64,000 nt of DNA, from the NCBI RefSeq assembly GCF_014764365.1, contig NZ_CP061718.1:682001-746000 (forward strand), given 5' to 3'. The notes under the pieces were generated by a model, which was given only the letters and a program-made list of their open reading frames with translations, searched no databases and had not been told where the DNA came from. The position numbers were made by a program, and so were the translations under genes. Source of the DNA: Roseococcus microcysteis. GTDB taxonomy: Bacteria > Pseudomonadota > Alphaproteobacteria > Acetobacterales > Acetobacteraceae. Positions within the stretch are counted from its first letter, which is position 1. Each line of letters begins with the position of its first letter. Below are positions 37,833-46,683 of the stretch, in pieces.

Positions 37833-38162
37833 TCAGCCCGCCGGCGCCGCGGCGCCGATGGTCTGCAGCACCTCGAAGCCCTCGAATTGCGGCGGGCCGA
37901 TGGTGGTGGGCTTGGACCCCCCGGCCCCGGCATGGGCGCGGCGGAACTGCTCGGAGCGCGTCCAGCCCTCGAAGGCCTCGCGCGAGGCCCAGAGGGTGAA
38001 GGAGGAATAGAGCACATGGTCCTCCGCCGCCGGCCCGCGCAGCAGATGGAAGGTCATGAAGCCGTCCACCTCGTGCAGGTGGCTCTCGCGGTTGAGCCAC
38101 ATGGCCTCGAACTCGGCAGTGGCGGCCGGGATCACCCGGAAGCGGTTGCAGGCGACATACAT
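37833..38162 (-). CDS. IsdG-type heme-degrading monooxygenase
   Basis: A 109-residue protein of the antibiotic-biosynthesis-monooxygenase fold. It keeps the IsdG/IsdI catalytic triad at matching positions: N6 (VACNRFRV), W67 (EGWTRS) and H77 (RRAHAG), compared with N7/W67/H77 in the staphylococcal enzymes. The length is normal. It would open the heme ring and release iron in the cytoplasm, using electrons from a reductase. It lies 74 bases downstream of a nitroreductase gene on the same strand, a possible electron donor. It ends 6 bases from the convergent sulfotransferase gene. Confidence 0.82.
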   Translation of the reverse strand: MYVACNRFRVIPAATAEFEAMWLNRESHLHEVDGFMTFHLLRGPAAEDHVLYSSFTLWASREAFEGWTRSEQFRRAHAGAGGSKPTTIGPPQFEGFEVLQTIGAAAPAG

Positions 38163-38236
38163 GGGCGGTTTCTCCTCAGGTCAGGCCAGGCAGGAAGGCG
38201 GCCTTGGGGTTTGATGTGGGCGCGATCCGCGCGGCT

Positions 38237-38821
38237 TCACTCCCATTCCGACCAGAAGGCGGAAGGGTCCGGACGCGGCACGGGTGCTACGGGGGCGGCC
38301 GGCGTGCCGGCATAGATCCAGCCCAGCAGCAAATCGGCCTCGGCCAGGCCCAGGGCGCGCTTCACCACCGGGTCCTCCAGCGCGCCGGAGGAGAGCCAGA
38401 TGGCGCCATAGCCCTGGGCGTGCAGCGCGTTCATCAGGTTCATGATGCCCGCCGCGGCCGTGGCCTCCTGTTCCCAGACCGGGATGCGGTGGTTGTGCCG
38501 CAGCGCGGCCCCCGCCGCGATCACCAGCGGGGCCCGCAGCGGCTTGCTTGCTTCGAGTTCCAGCCGCTCGGGCGGGGTTTCGGGGATGCGGCGGGCCAGC
38601 GAATCCGCCAGCACCTGGCCCCAGCGCGCCCGCGCCTCGCCCGCGATCATGCGGAAGCGCCAGGGGCGCAGCCCGCCATGGTCGGGTGCGCGCAAGGCCG
38701 CGGCCACCGACAATTCCAGCGCGGCCGCATCGGGCGCGGGCGGGCGAAGCTGCGTGGGCGAGACGGAGGCGCGGCCGAGCAGCATGGCCAGCGCCGTGTT
38801 GGGGGGGTTGTGATCGGGCAT
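38237..38821 (-). CDS. Nitroreductase-family flavoprotein
   Basis: A 194-residue nitroreductase-fold protein: RAPDHGGLRPWRFRMI is the FMN phosphate-binding and substrate segment, with AAAGIMNLMNALHAQGYGAIWLSSG and LGWIYAGTP near the C-terminus (YdjA/DrgA-like). ATG 38821 is preceded by GGAG; a longer frame from 38866 overlaps a regulatory-looking sequence. It is probably an NAD(P)H:flavin or nitro reductase. The neighbour downstream is a heme oxygenase, and staphylococcal NtrA (a nitroreductase) supports IsdG, so a similar reductant role is a reasonable inference. Confidence 0.8.
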   Translation of the reverse strand: MPDHNPPNTALAMLLGRASVSPTQLRPPAPDAAALELSVAAALRAPDHGGLRPWRFRMIAGEARARWGQVLADSLARRIPETPPERLELEASKPLRAPLVIAAGAALRHNHRIPVWEQEATAAAGIMNLMNALHAQGYGAIWLSSGALEDPVVKRALGLAEADLLLGWIYAGTPAAPVAPVPRPDPSAFWSEWE

Positions 38822-38848
38822 GGGGGGCTCCGGGCTGGCTTTAATGTA

Positions 38849-38867
38849 ATTGCGACGCATTCTCATT
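38849..38867. promoter_or_regulatory. Candidate Fur-box-like operator
   Basis: The right half ATTCTCATT is an exact match to the classical Fur-box half-site (AATGAGAAT on the other strand). The left half AATTGCGAC is a degenerate mirror image. It lies in the divergent gap between the nitroreductase gene and the hypothetical gene at 38917, in an A/T-rich patch. An iron-responsive regulator (Fur or Irr type) is inferred; the imperfect left half lowers confidence. Confidence 0.4.
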
Positions 38868-38916
38868 TAGCATAGGCTCCGGCCGTTCCGAAAGAGACAG
38901 CTTGAAGGAAGGCCGC

Positions 38917-39390
38917 ATGTCCCACACCCCTCCCTGCCCGGACGGCCATGCCGACACCGACCGGCCCGTGCACGCGCTGGACATCCCTGCCCTGCTGGTG
39001 GTGGGCGCGATGCGCGCCTGGGTGGCACCCCTGGTCAAGCCCGGACAGGAGCACCCGAACTGGCGCGAAATCCTGCGCCTGGCCGGGGTGCCCGGCGAGG
39101 GCGCGCAGGGCTTCAACCGGCTGATGGAGGTGGTGGCCGGCCATGCCCGGCGCCTGATCGAGGTGCGTTGCTGCCATTGCCCCGCCCTTGGCGAGGACGA
39201 GGTGCACATGCTCTCGCTCATGGGGGCATTGCAGCAGGGCGATGCCTTCATGCCGGTGCGGATTCTCACGGACTGGCTGCCGGCGGGCCAGGTGACGCCG
39301 GCGCTGGCCAGCGCGCAGCGCTTCGCCGCCATCCTGGCCGCGCAGGGGCTGCGCCTGCCCGGCCCCGCGCGGCCGGCCCTGATGCACTGA
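38917..39390 (+). CDS. Hypothetical protein beside the heme unit (157 aa)
   Basis: A 157-residue soluble protein, not recognised. It has an N-terminal His/Asp-rich stretch (CPDGHADTDRPVH), a helical body (LLVVGAMRAWVAPLVKPGQ) and a CCHCPALGEDEVH segment that could bind metal. GAAGGAAGG precedes ATG 38917; a TTG at 38902 is possible. It is divergent from the nitroreductase/IsdG pair across the Fur-box-like site, which suggests shared iron control. The function is open. Confidence 0.6.
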   Translation: MSHTPPCPDGHADTDRPVHALDIPALLVVGAMRAWVAPLVKPGQEHPNWREILRLAGVPGEGAQGFNRLMEVVAGHARRLIEVRCCHCPALGEDEVHMLSLMGALQQGDAFMPVRILTDWLPAGQVTPALASAQRFAAILAAQGLRLPGPARPALMH

Positions 39391-39459
39391 CGGGCCGGGG
39401 CTGGCGCCCCCCGCCCGCCCATGGCTGGATGGCAACCTCAAGAAATCAGGAGGATGCCC

Positions 39460-40206
39460 ATGTCCGCGACCCGCAAGACCGCCCTCATCACCGGCGCCGG
39501 CCGCAACATCGGCCGCGCCGTGGCGCTGGGCCTGGCGCAGGATGGCTTCGACGTCGTCATCAACGGCTCACGCGACCGCGCGGCCTGCGAGGCGGTGGCC
39601 GAGGCGGCCCGCGCGCATGGCGTGCGCGCCCAGGTCGTGATGGGCGATGTGGGCAGCGCCCCCGAATGCGCGCGCATCGCGCAGGAGGCGATGACACTTT
39701 CGGGTGGCGTGGATGTGCTGGTGAACAACGCCGCCCTGCGCCCCGCCAAACCCTTCCTGGAGATGAGCGAGGAGGAATGGCGCCGCGTCATCGCCGTGGA
39801 CATGGATGCGGCGGTGTGGCTCTCGCGCGCCTGCCTGCCTGGCATGCTGGAACGCGGCTGGGGGCGTATCGTGAACTTCACCGGGATGAACGCCATCCAT
39901 GGCTATGCCGGGCGCGCGCCGGTTTCGGTGGCCAAGCACGGGGTCTGGGGACTGACCAAGGCGCTGGCGAAGGAATTCGGGCCGCGCGGCGTCACGGTGA
40001 ACGCCATCTCCCCTGGCCCGATCGCGGCCGATGACCCGGCCACGGGCGAGGGCGCGGCCTACCGCGCCGCGGCCGTGGCGAAAGTGCCGGTGGGACGCGA
40101 GGGCACGCCGGCCGAGGTGGCCGCCGTGCTGCGCCTGCTGGTTTCGTCGGGCGGTGCCTATGTGAACGGGCAGATGCTGCAGGTGAATGGCGGGGCACAG
40201 ACCTGA
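39460..40206 (+). CDS. SDR-family protein lacking the catalytic Tyr
   Basis: A 248-residue short-chain dehydrogenase/reductase. The cofactor motif TGAGRNIGRAVA and VNNAAL are intact, and the C-terminal VNAISPGPIAAD and NGQMLQVNGG are typical. The active-site YxxxK is replaced: the segment reads APVSVAKHG, so Val stands where Tyr should be while Lys is kept, and the catalytic Ser region reads FTGMNA. AGGAGG at 39448-39453 is correctly spaced for ATG 39460. It may bind a nucleotide without normal dehydrogenase activity, or use another residue. Confidence 0.82.
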   Translation: MSATRKTALITGAGRNIGRAVALGLAQDGFDVVINGSRDRAACEAVAEAARAHGVRAQVVMGDVGSAPECARIAQEAMTLSGGVDVLVNNAALRPAKPFLEMSEEEWRRVIAVDMDAAVWLSRACLPGMLERGWGRIVNFTGMNAIHGYAGRAPVSVAKHGVWGLTKALAKEFGPRGVTVNAISPGPIAADDPATGEGAAYRAAAVAKVPVGREGTPAEVAAVLRLLVSSGGAYVNGQMLQVNGGAQT

Positions 40207-40219
40207 GGAGTCCGCGCTG

Positions 40220-41149
40220 TTACGCCCTGATGTAGAAGGCCTCGATCTCGTTCCCCAACTCGGCCGTGCGCATGATCATGTCGGTCAGGTATTCGTGCAG
40301 CCCGGCCGAGAGGATCTCCTCGATCCGCCCGTAGCGCAGCCGGGCATGCAGCTCGCCCGCCATGCGGTGGCATTCGCCTCGCCGCCCCGCCTGGCCGGCC
40401 GCGATGCGGTCGAGCACCTCCAGCACGCGGCCATGGCAGGCGGTGAGGCTGCGCGGCAGCTCGGGCCGCAGGATGAGAAGTTCCGCGATCTTGGCCGGCT
40501 CCAGCCGGTCCTTGTAGACCCAGTGATAGGCCCGCAGCGCCGAGACCGATTGCAGGATGGCCTGCCACTGCGCGTATTCCACGGTCGCCTGCTGCGCGGG
40601 CGCCAGCAGATGGTGCTTCACGTCCAGCAACCGCGCCGTGTTGTCCGCACGCTCCAGCGCGGTGCCGAGCTGCACGAAGAGCCAGGGTTCGCCGCGCAGC
40701 ATGGTGTCATGCGCCGCGCCGTTGAACAGCAGCACCCGCTCACGCACCCATTCGAGGAAGCCCGGCAGGCGTTCGCCCTGGAATTCGGCGTGGCGCAGCG
40801 TGTTCCAGGAATCGTTCAGCGCGCCCCACATGTCCACCGTCAGCGCGGTGCGCACGCTGCGCGCATTGTGCCGGGCGGCGGCGAAGCAGGAGATGATGCC
40901 GGTGGGGTTGTCCGGGTCGCGCACCAGGAAGTCCACGACGTTCTCTTGGCTGGCCTCCTCGTGCTTCCCGAAGAAGGCGGGCTCGCAGCCGGTGGCGATC
41001 AGCAGCGAGCGCCATTCATCGCCCTCCGCGCCCAGCTGCGCGGAAAGCCCCGCCATGCGCAACGCCACCGAAAGGCCGCGCGCCACATTGGCCGCGCGCT
41101 CGGTGTAGCGGCCCAGCCAGAAGAGACTGTCGGCGGAGCGGCTCAGCAT
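40220..41149 (-). CDS. Alpha-E domain protein (DUF403)
   Basis: A 309-residue all-helical protein starting MLSRSADSLFWLGRYTERA, the hallmark of the alpha-E family. It also has the conserved RADNTARLLDVK and FLEWVRERVLLFNG regions. Alpha-E proteins accompany circularly permuted ATP-grasp ligases in a conserved but poorly understood peptide-modification system. Its start overlaps the ATP-grasp stop by 7 bases, so the two are co-translated. Confidence 0.9.
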   Translation of the reverse strand: MLSRSADSLFWLGRYTERAANVARGLSVALRMAGLSAQLGAEGDEWRSLLIATGCEPAFFGKHEEASQENVVDFLVRDPDNPTGIISCFAAARHNARSVRTALTVDMWGALNDSWNTLRHAEFQGERLPGFLEWVRERVLLFNGAAHDTMLRGEPWLFVQLGTALERADNTARLLDVKHHLLAPAQQATVEYAQWQAILQSVSALRAYHWVYKDRLEPAKIAELLILRPELPRSLTACHGRVLEVLDRIAAGQAGRRGECHRMAGELHARLRYGRIEEILSAGLHEYLTDMIMRTAELGNEIEAFYIRA

Positions 41150-42632
41150 GCCACGGCTCCTTGCGCGCCGCCTTCTTGGGGGTCGTTCTCCAGCACCCAG
41201 GTGTCCTTGGTGCCGCCGCCCTGGGAGGAGTTCACCACCAGCGAACCCTCGCGCAGCGCCACGCGCGTCAGCCCGCCGGGGACGATCCGCACCTCATCCT
41301 TCGTGGAGAGCACGAAGGGCCTGAGGTCCACATGCCGCGGCGCCACGCCGTTCGCGCAGAGGGTGGGCACGGTGGAGAGCGCGAGCGTCGGCTGGGCGAT
41401 GTAGTCCGCGGGCCGCGCCTTGATGCGCGCCGCGAAATCCGCGCGCTCGGCCGCCGTGGCATGGGGGCCGATCATCATCCCATAGCCGCCGGAGCCCTGG
41501 GCGAGCTTCACGACCAGCTCATCCAGGTGGTCCAGCACATAGGCGCGGTCGGCGTCGCGCTCGCAGAGATAGGTGGGGACATTGGCCAGCTTGGGGTCCT
41601 CATTCAGGTAGAAGCGGATCATCTGCGGAACGAAGGGGTAGATCGCCTTGTCGTCCGCGATGCCGCAGCCGGGCGCGTTGCACAGCGCCACATTGCCCGC
41701 GCGATAGGCGGCCATGAGGCCGGGCACGCCCAGCATGGAATCGGGGCGGAAGGCACGCGGATCCAGGTAGTCGTCATCAATGCGGCGGTAGATCACGTCC
41801 ACCCGGCGCGGGCCGGCCGTGGTCCGCATGAAGACCACGTTCTCGTCCACGAAGAGGTCGGCGCCTTCCACCACCTCCACGCCCATCTCGTCGGCCAGGA
41901 AGCAGTGCTCATAGTAGGCGCTGTTGAAGGCGCCCGGCGTCAGGATCACGACGGTGGGGTTGGGCCCCGCGCGGTCGGGTGCCGCGGCCTTCAGTGTGGT
42001 CAGCAAATCCTCGGGGTAGCGGTTCACCGGCGCCAGCCGGTGGCGCGCCAGCAAACGCGGGAAGAGGCGCAGCATCGCCTCCCGGTTTTCCAGCATGTAG
42101 GAGACGCCCGACGGCGTGCGCGCATTGTCCTCCAGCACATAGAACTGGTCCGGCCCGGTGCGGACCAGGTCGATGCCCGCGATATGGGTATAGACGCCGC
42201 CGGGGGGCTGGAAACCCTGCATCTCGGGCCGGAACTGTTCGTTGCCGGTGACGAGGCTTGCCGGGATCACGCCTGCCTTGAGAATTTCCTGCTTGCCATA
42301 GGCATCGGCCAGGAAGGCGTTCAGCGCGCGTACGCGCTGGGAGAGGCCGGCGCTGAGCCGGTCCCATTCGCTGCGGGCCAGCACGCGGGGGATGATGTCG
42401 AAGGGGATCAGCCGCTCCGGGTCGCCGCCCTCGCCATAGACGGCGAAGGTGATGCCGACACGGCGAAACAGCAGCTCGGCCTCGGCGCGCTTGGCCTCCA
42501 GCTCGGCAGGCGGGGTGCGCTCCAGCCAGGCGGCGACGGCGGCATAGGCGGCGCGCACCTCGGCACCCTGGCCCAGCTCGTCGAAGGCGGCGGGGGGGTG
42601 CGGGGCCCGCCCTGGGATTGGCTTTGACTCAT
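41143..42632 (-). CDS. Circularly permuted ATP-grasp protein (DUF404/DUF407), 5' end frame-uncertain
   Basis: The protein body (PFDIIPRVLARSEWDRLSAGL, FYVLEDNARTPSGVSYMLENR, VVKLAQGSGGYGMMIGP, NSSQGGGTKDTWVLE) is a circularly permuted ATP-grasp ligase-type protein. The frame of the body runs upstream without a good start. ATG 42632 (MSQSQSQGG...) lies in another frame and joins it if one base is added to the seven-G run at 42592-42598; the result is 496 residues, near the family norm. It is translationally coupled to the alpha-E gene. Ligation to a small peptide or amine is the inferred activity. Confidence 0.83.
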
Positions 42633-42790
42633 AACGCCGAATTGACCAAGGCCTTGCGCCCGACGCAAGCCAGCCCGACGCAAAAAGCGGGGCAGCGGCA
42701 CGGAGTTGCCGCCCGGACAGGCAGCGCCGGGCTGGGCCGGGGCGGCCCGGGGCGTATGATGGGCGACACGCCTCGGGGGGAACCACATCC

Positions 42791-44413
42791 ATGGATCAGA
42801 CGCCACAGCGCCTCACCGGCGCGCAATCCGTCATGGCCTGCTGCGCCGCGGCCGGCATGCCGGCCATCTTCGGCGTTCCGGGCGGTGGATCGAGCCTCGA
42901 CCTCATCGCCGCCGCAAAGCGCCAGGGCATTCCCTTCGTACTGGCCCGGACCGAGGGGGGTGCCGGTATCATGGCCGGGGCCCTGGCGGAGCTGACCCAT
43001 CGGCCCGTCGGCCTGCTGACCACGCGGGGCCCGGGCGTGTCCAACGCCGCCAATGCCATGGCCAATGCGGCGCTGGAACGGGCGCCCGTGATCCTCTTCG
43101 CCGATGGCTTCCCGGCGGCCGAGGCGCGCTTCACCACCCACCAATGGTTCGACCAGGCGGCGATGATGGCGCCCGTCACCTCCGCGCGGCTCCGCGCCCA
43201 GGAGGTGCCGGCGGGCGAGGCCACATGCGCCGCACTCGAAGCCGCGCTGGCCGCCCCGCGCGGCCCCGCCTATCTCGAACTGCCGGGCGATGTGGCGGGC
43301 GGCGCGGCCGTGTCCGGACCCGACTTCCGCATGCCCGAACTGCCGCCCCCCGATGCGGCGACCATCGCCGCCGCGCGCCGGATGATCGGGCAGGCGCAGC
43401 GCCCCGCCCTGGTCATCGGGCTGGAGGCCACCGCCCCGGCCCGCGCCGCCGCGACCCGCGCCCTGGTGGAGGCGCTGGGGGCGCCGGCCCTCGTCACCTA
43501 CAAGGCCAAGGGCGTGGTGCCGGACCGCCACCCCCTGTTCGCCGGCGTCTTCACGGGCGGCGAGGCCGAGGCGCCACTGCTGCGCGAGGCGGACCTGATC
43601 ATCCTGCTGGGCGCGGACCCGGTGGAGTTCATCGGCCAGGCCTGGCGCTATGCCGCCCCCGTGCTCGATTTCGCCACCGCCCCGCGCCGGCTCGACTACA
43701 CGCCGCCCGCCCTCGCCATGCATGGCGCCTGGGAGGCGGCGGCCGAGGAATTGGCCGGCACCTGCCCCGCCCGCCCCTGGCCCACCGGCGAAGTGGCGCG
43801 GCGCCGCGCCGCCTGGGCGGAGTCGCTACGAAACACGGCCGGCGGCAATCGTGGCATGGCGCCGTCGGAGATCGTGACCACCACCCAGGCAGCGCTATCC
43901 GGTCATCCGCGCGTCGCGGTGGATGCGGGGGCGCATATGTTCCCCTGCACGACCTTCTGGGAATGCTTCGCGCCCGGGGACCTGCTGATTTCCAACGGCC
44001 TCGCCACCATGGGCTATGCGCTGCCCGCGGCCATCGCCGCCGCCTGGCACGACCCCGCGCGGGGTGCCTTGGCCTTCACGGGCGATGGCGGGCTGATGAT
44101 GTGCCTCGGCGAATTGGCCACCGCCGCCGCCATGAAGCTGAACCTGACGGTGGTGGTGTTCAACGACGCGCTGCTCTCGCTGATCGACATCAAGAAAGGC
44201 GCGCGTGACCTGCCCGAGGGCGCGCTGGACTGGCCCGAAGCCGATTTCGCGCAGGTGATGCGCGGCATGGGAGGGACGGCCTGGCGGGTGGCGGATGCGG
44301 CCGGGCTGCGCGCGGCATTGGCCGAGGCGGAGGCGACGCCCGGCCCGCGCCTCATTGATGTGCGCACCGACCCCTCCAGCTATCCGGCGCAGATCAAGGC
44401 GCTGCGGGGCTGA
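42791..44413 (+). CDS. Thiamine-diphosphate enzyme (acetolactate synthase / benzoylformate decarboxylase family)
   Basis: A 540-residue ThDP-dependent enzyme with the usual three domains. The N-terminal Pyr domain holds the catalytic Glu E55 (LARTEGGAG), the central domain begins around residue 190, and the C-terminal domain has the ThDP motif GDGGLMMCLGEL...FND. The family includes acetolactate synthases, sulfoacetaldehyde and phosphonopyruvate decarboxylase relatives, so the reaction is not assigned. It is divergent from the ATP-grasp gene across about 158 bp and ends just before the tandem repeat. Confidence 0.8.
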   Translation: MDQTPQRLTGAQSVMACCAAAGMPAIFGVPGGGSSLDLIAAAKRQGIPFVLARTEGGAGIMAGALAELTHRPVGLLTTRGPGVSNAANAMANAALERAPVILFADGFPAAEARFTTHQWFDQAAMMAPVTSARLRAQEVPAGEATCAALEAALAAPRGPAYLELPGDVAGGAAVSGPDFRMPELPPPDAATIAAARRMIGQAQRPALVIGLEATAPARAAATRALVEALGAPALVTYKAKGVVPDRHPLFAGVFTGGEAEAPLLREADLIILLGADPVEFIGQAWRYAAPVLDFATAPRRLDYTPPALAMHGAWEAAAEELAGTCPARPWPTGEVARRRAAWAESLRNTAGGNRGMAPSEIVTTTQAALSGHPRVAVDAGAHMFPCTTFWECFAPGDLLISNGLATMGYALPAAIAAAWHDPARGALAFTGDGGLMMCLGELATAAAMKLNLTVVVFNDALLSLIDIKKGARDLPEGALDWPEADFAQVMRGMGGTAWRVADAAGLRAALAEAEATPGPRLIDVRTDPSSYPAQIKALRG

Positions 44414-44420
44414 TATATCC

Positions 44421-44625
44421 GCGCGCGATTCACGCCTCCGGGCATCCGCCCTGCGGCGATCGCGACCAGCGGCGCGCGCAATTCACGCCTCCGGGCATCC
44501 GCCCTGCGGCGATCGCGACCAGCGGCGCGCGCGCGATTCACGCCTCCGGGCATCCGCCCTGCGGCGATCGCGACCAGCGGCGCGCGCGATTCACGCCTCC
44601 GGGCATCCGCCCTGCGGCGATCGCG
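44421..44625. repeat. Four-copy palindromic tandem repeat (REP-like)
   Basis: Four direct copies start at 44428, 44481, 44536 and 44589, at spacings of 53, 55 and 53 bp. Each contains ATTCACGCCTCC, GGGCATCCGCCC, TGCGGCG and ATCGCG. Within each unit CGCC...GGCG and GGGC-ATCC-GCCC form a stem-loop of about 26 nt, and GCGATCGC is a further 8-bp palindrome. Units are joined by CGACCAGCGGCGCG-type linkers. The last copy lacks the linker and ends two bases before the stop of the convergent gene. It fills the whole gap between two converging genes. Confidence 0.85.
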
Positions 44626-44627
44626 CT

Positions 44628-45377
44628 TCAGCGCTTCCGATGAAGAAACTGCCCCATCATCCGCCCCGGCTCGTCGGTCTCGAAGGCGCGGGCGAAGGCG
44701 GGGATGCCTGCGGCGATGGCCTGGCTCAGCGGCAAATCCTCCCAGGCGCGGATCAGCGCCTTCTGGTCGGCGATGGCGCGCGGGCCGGCCTCCCGCAGCA
44801 GGTGCAGCCATTCGTCGAGGGCGCCGTCCAGCGCCTCCGGTTCCACCACCCGCTCGCAGAAGCCCCAGGATTCGGCGGTGGCGGCATCTATGGTCTCGGC
44901 CAGCAGCAGCAGGCGGCGCGTGCGGCCCCAGCCGATCAGGCCCGGCAGCAGCGCGGCCTCGACCACCGAAGGGATACCCACGCGCACCTCCGGCATGCCG
45001 AATTTCGCGGCGGTGGAAGCAAGCCGCATGTCACAGGCCGCCGCGATCTCCATCCCCGCGCCCAGGCACCAGCCCTGGATGCGCGCGATGACGGGCACGC
45101 GGCAGGCACGGATGGCGGCACTCACGCGATGGACCCGGGTGATGAATTCGCGCCCGCCCTCCGGCGTGGTGATGGCGCCCATCTCGCGGATGTCGGCGCC
45201 GCCGATGAAGGCGCGCGGCCCCTCGCCCGCCAGCACCACGGCGCGCGTGTCCGGCCCCACCGCGAAGGCCTCGGCCAGCGCCTCCAGCAGCGGCGAGTTC
45301 AGCGTGTTCAGCTTGGCGTCATTGGCCACGATGACGTGGCGGATGTCGCCGCGTTCCTCGATCTCGATGCGGCTCAT
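44628..45377 (-). CDS. Enoyl-CoA hydratase/isomerase family protein
   Basis: A 249-residue crotonase. Oxyanion-hole segments AFIGGADIREM and GWCLGAGMEIAAACD are present, with FGMPEVRVGIPSVVEAALL around the catalytic Glu position. The start at 45377 overlaps the upstream FAD monooxygenase stop (ATGA), so the two form an operon, probably for degradation of an aromatic or acyl-CoA compound. Its substrate is not evident. It ends beside the repeat array. Confidence 0.85.
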   Translation of the reverse strand: MSRIEIEERGDIRHVIVANDAKLNTLNSPLLEALAEAFAVGPDTRAVVLAGEGPRAFIGGADIREMGAITTPEGGREFITRVHRVSAAIRACRVPVIARIQGWCLGAGMEIAAACDMRLASTAAKFGMPEVRVGIPSVVEAALLPGLIGWGRTRRLLLLAETIDAATAESWGFCERVVEPEALDGALDEWLHLLREAGPRAIADQKALIRAWEDLPLSQAIAAGIPAFARAFETDEPGRMMGQFLHRKR

Positions 45378-46585
45378 CGGCGGGCTCCTGTCATTTGGGC
45401 ATAGCCGCGCGCGATGGCGGCGAGTTCGTCCTGTGCGATCACCTGCGCGATGTCGGCGAAGCCCTCGGGCGCGCGTTCGCTGACCACATCCACCACGCGC
45501 TCGGGCCCGCCGCGACGGTTGGCGAGCACGATCTCGCGCGTGGCGGGCAGGCGTTCGGCCTCATAGGCGGCCAGGGCCTTTGGCACGGTCATTTCGCCCA
45601 GCAACCGCGCCAGCAGCCGCGCATCCAATATGGCCTGGGAGGCGCCATTGGAGCCCACCGGATACATGGGGTGCGCGGCGTCGCCCAGCAGCGTGACGCG
45701 GCCCTCGGTCCAGTGCGGCAGCGGGTCACGGTCGCACATGGGATATTCCCAGAATTCGGGCGTGGCACGGACCAGCGCCTCCACATCCAGCCAGGGCACG
45801 CGGAAGCGCTGCACATGGGGCAGCACATCCTCCAGCCGGCCGGGGCGCGACCAATCCTCGCGGCGCGGCGGCGGCTGCGTGGCATCGCCGATCTGGGCGC
45901 AGACCACCCAGTTCGTCAGGCGCGTCTGCGGCGTGGCGCCGGCGGCGATGGGGTAGAGCACCAGCTTCTCCCGCATGTCGCCGGCCACCGTCATCACGTC
46001 GCCGCCCTCGAAGACGGGCCAATCCACCGCGCCCCGCCACATCTGGATGCCGTTCCAGCGGATGCCGCCATCATGCGGGTGCATCAGCGCGCGCAGGGCG
46101 GAGTGGATGCCATCCGCCCCCACCAGCGCCTTGCCGCGCCGCGTGCTGCCATCGGTGAAGCGCACCGTCACCGCGCTTCTGTCCTGCATATAGCCTTGCA
46201 GCCGCTTGTTGGTGTGGATGCGCGCGGGTCCCAGGCGTTCCATCGCCGCCTGCCACAGCGCGCCGTGCAGCCGCCCGCGATGGATGGAGAATTGCGGCGC
46301 CTCATGCCCCGCATGCAGCCCGCGCGCCTCGGTCCAGATGCGGTTGCCGAAGCGGTCGAGGTAGCGCAACTCGCGGGTGCGGATGGCGATGGCGTCCAGC
46401 GCCTCCAGCAATCCCAGCGCGGACAATTCCCGGATGGCGTGCGGAAGGGTGTTGATGCCGACGCCGAGCTGCTTCACCTCGGGCGCGGCCTCGAAGACCT
46501 CGCACGGAATGCCGCGCTCATGCAGGGAGAGGGCCAGCGTCAGCCCGCCCACGCCCCCGCCCGCGATCAGCACCGGTGCCGTCAT
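45374..46585 (-). CDS. FAD-dependent aromatic monooxygenase
   Basis: A 403-residue flavoprotein hydroxylase: [13 protein letters not shown] (FAD dinucleotide fold) at the N-terminus, the middle DG motif [10 protein letters not shown], and the GD motif [21 protein letters not shown]. This is the salicylate / 3-hydroxybenzoate hydroxylase type. GGAGGGGGGC precedes ATG 46585. It is the first gene of a two-gene operon with the crotonase; the aromatic substrate is unknown. Confidence 0.87.
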   Translation of the reverse strand: MTAPVLIAGGGVGGLTLALSLHERGIPCEVFEAAPEVKQLGVGINTLPHAIRELSALGLLEALDAIAIRTRELRYLDRFGNRIWTEARGLHAGHEAPQFSIHRGRLHGALWQAAMERLGPARIHTNKRLQGYMQDRSAVTVRFTDGSTRRGKALVGADGIHSALRALMHPHDGGIRWNGIQMWRGAVDWPVFEGGDVMTVAGDMREKLVLYPIAAGATPQTRLTNWVVCAQIGDATQPPPRREDWSRPGRLEDVLPHVQRFRVPWLDVEALVRATPEFWEYPMCDRDPLPHWTEGRVTLLGDAAHPMYPVGSNGASQAILDARLLARLLGEMTVPKALAAYEAERLPATREIVLANRRGGPERVVDVVSERAPEGFADIAQVIAQDELAAIARGYAQMTGARR

Positions 46586-46683
46586 GCCCCCCTCCTCCTG
46601 CTTGCGGCGCAAGATGCCACGCGCCGTGCGCCCCGCACAGATCACGCTGGACAGGAAGCGCCACCGCTGCGAAAGCCCCACCC

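Noticed and set aside
44421-44625. CRISPR array
   Set aside because: The copies are near-identical over almost their full 53-55 bp, with no unique spacers of constant length, and there are no cas genes nearby. It is a tandem palindromic repeat.
44428-44625. HIP1-type GCGATCGC iterated palindrome as a genome signature
   Set aside because: GCGATCGC occurs here as part of the larger repeat unit; the cyanobacterial HIP1 system cannot be inferred from these copies.
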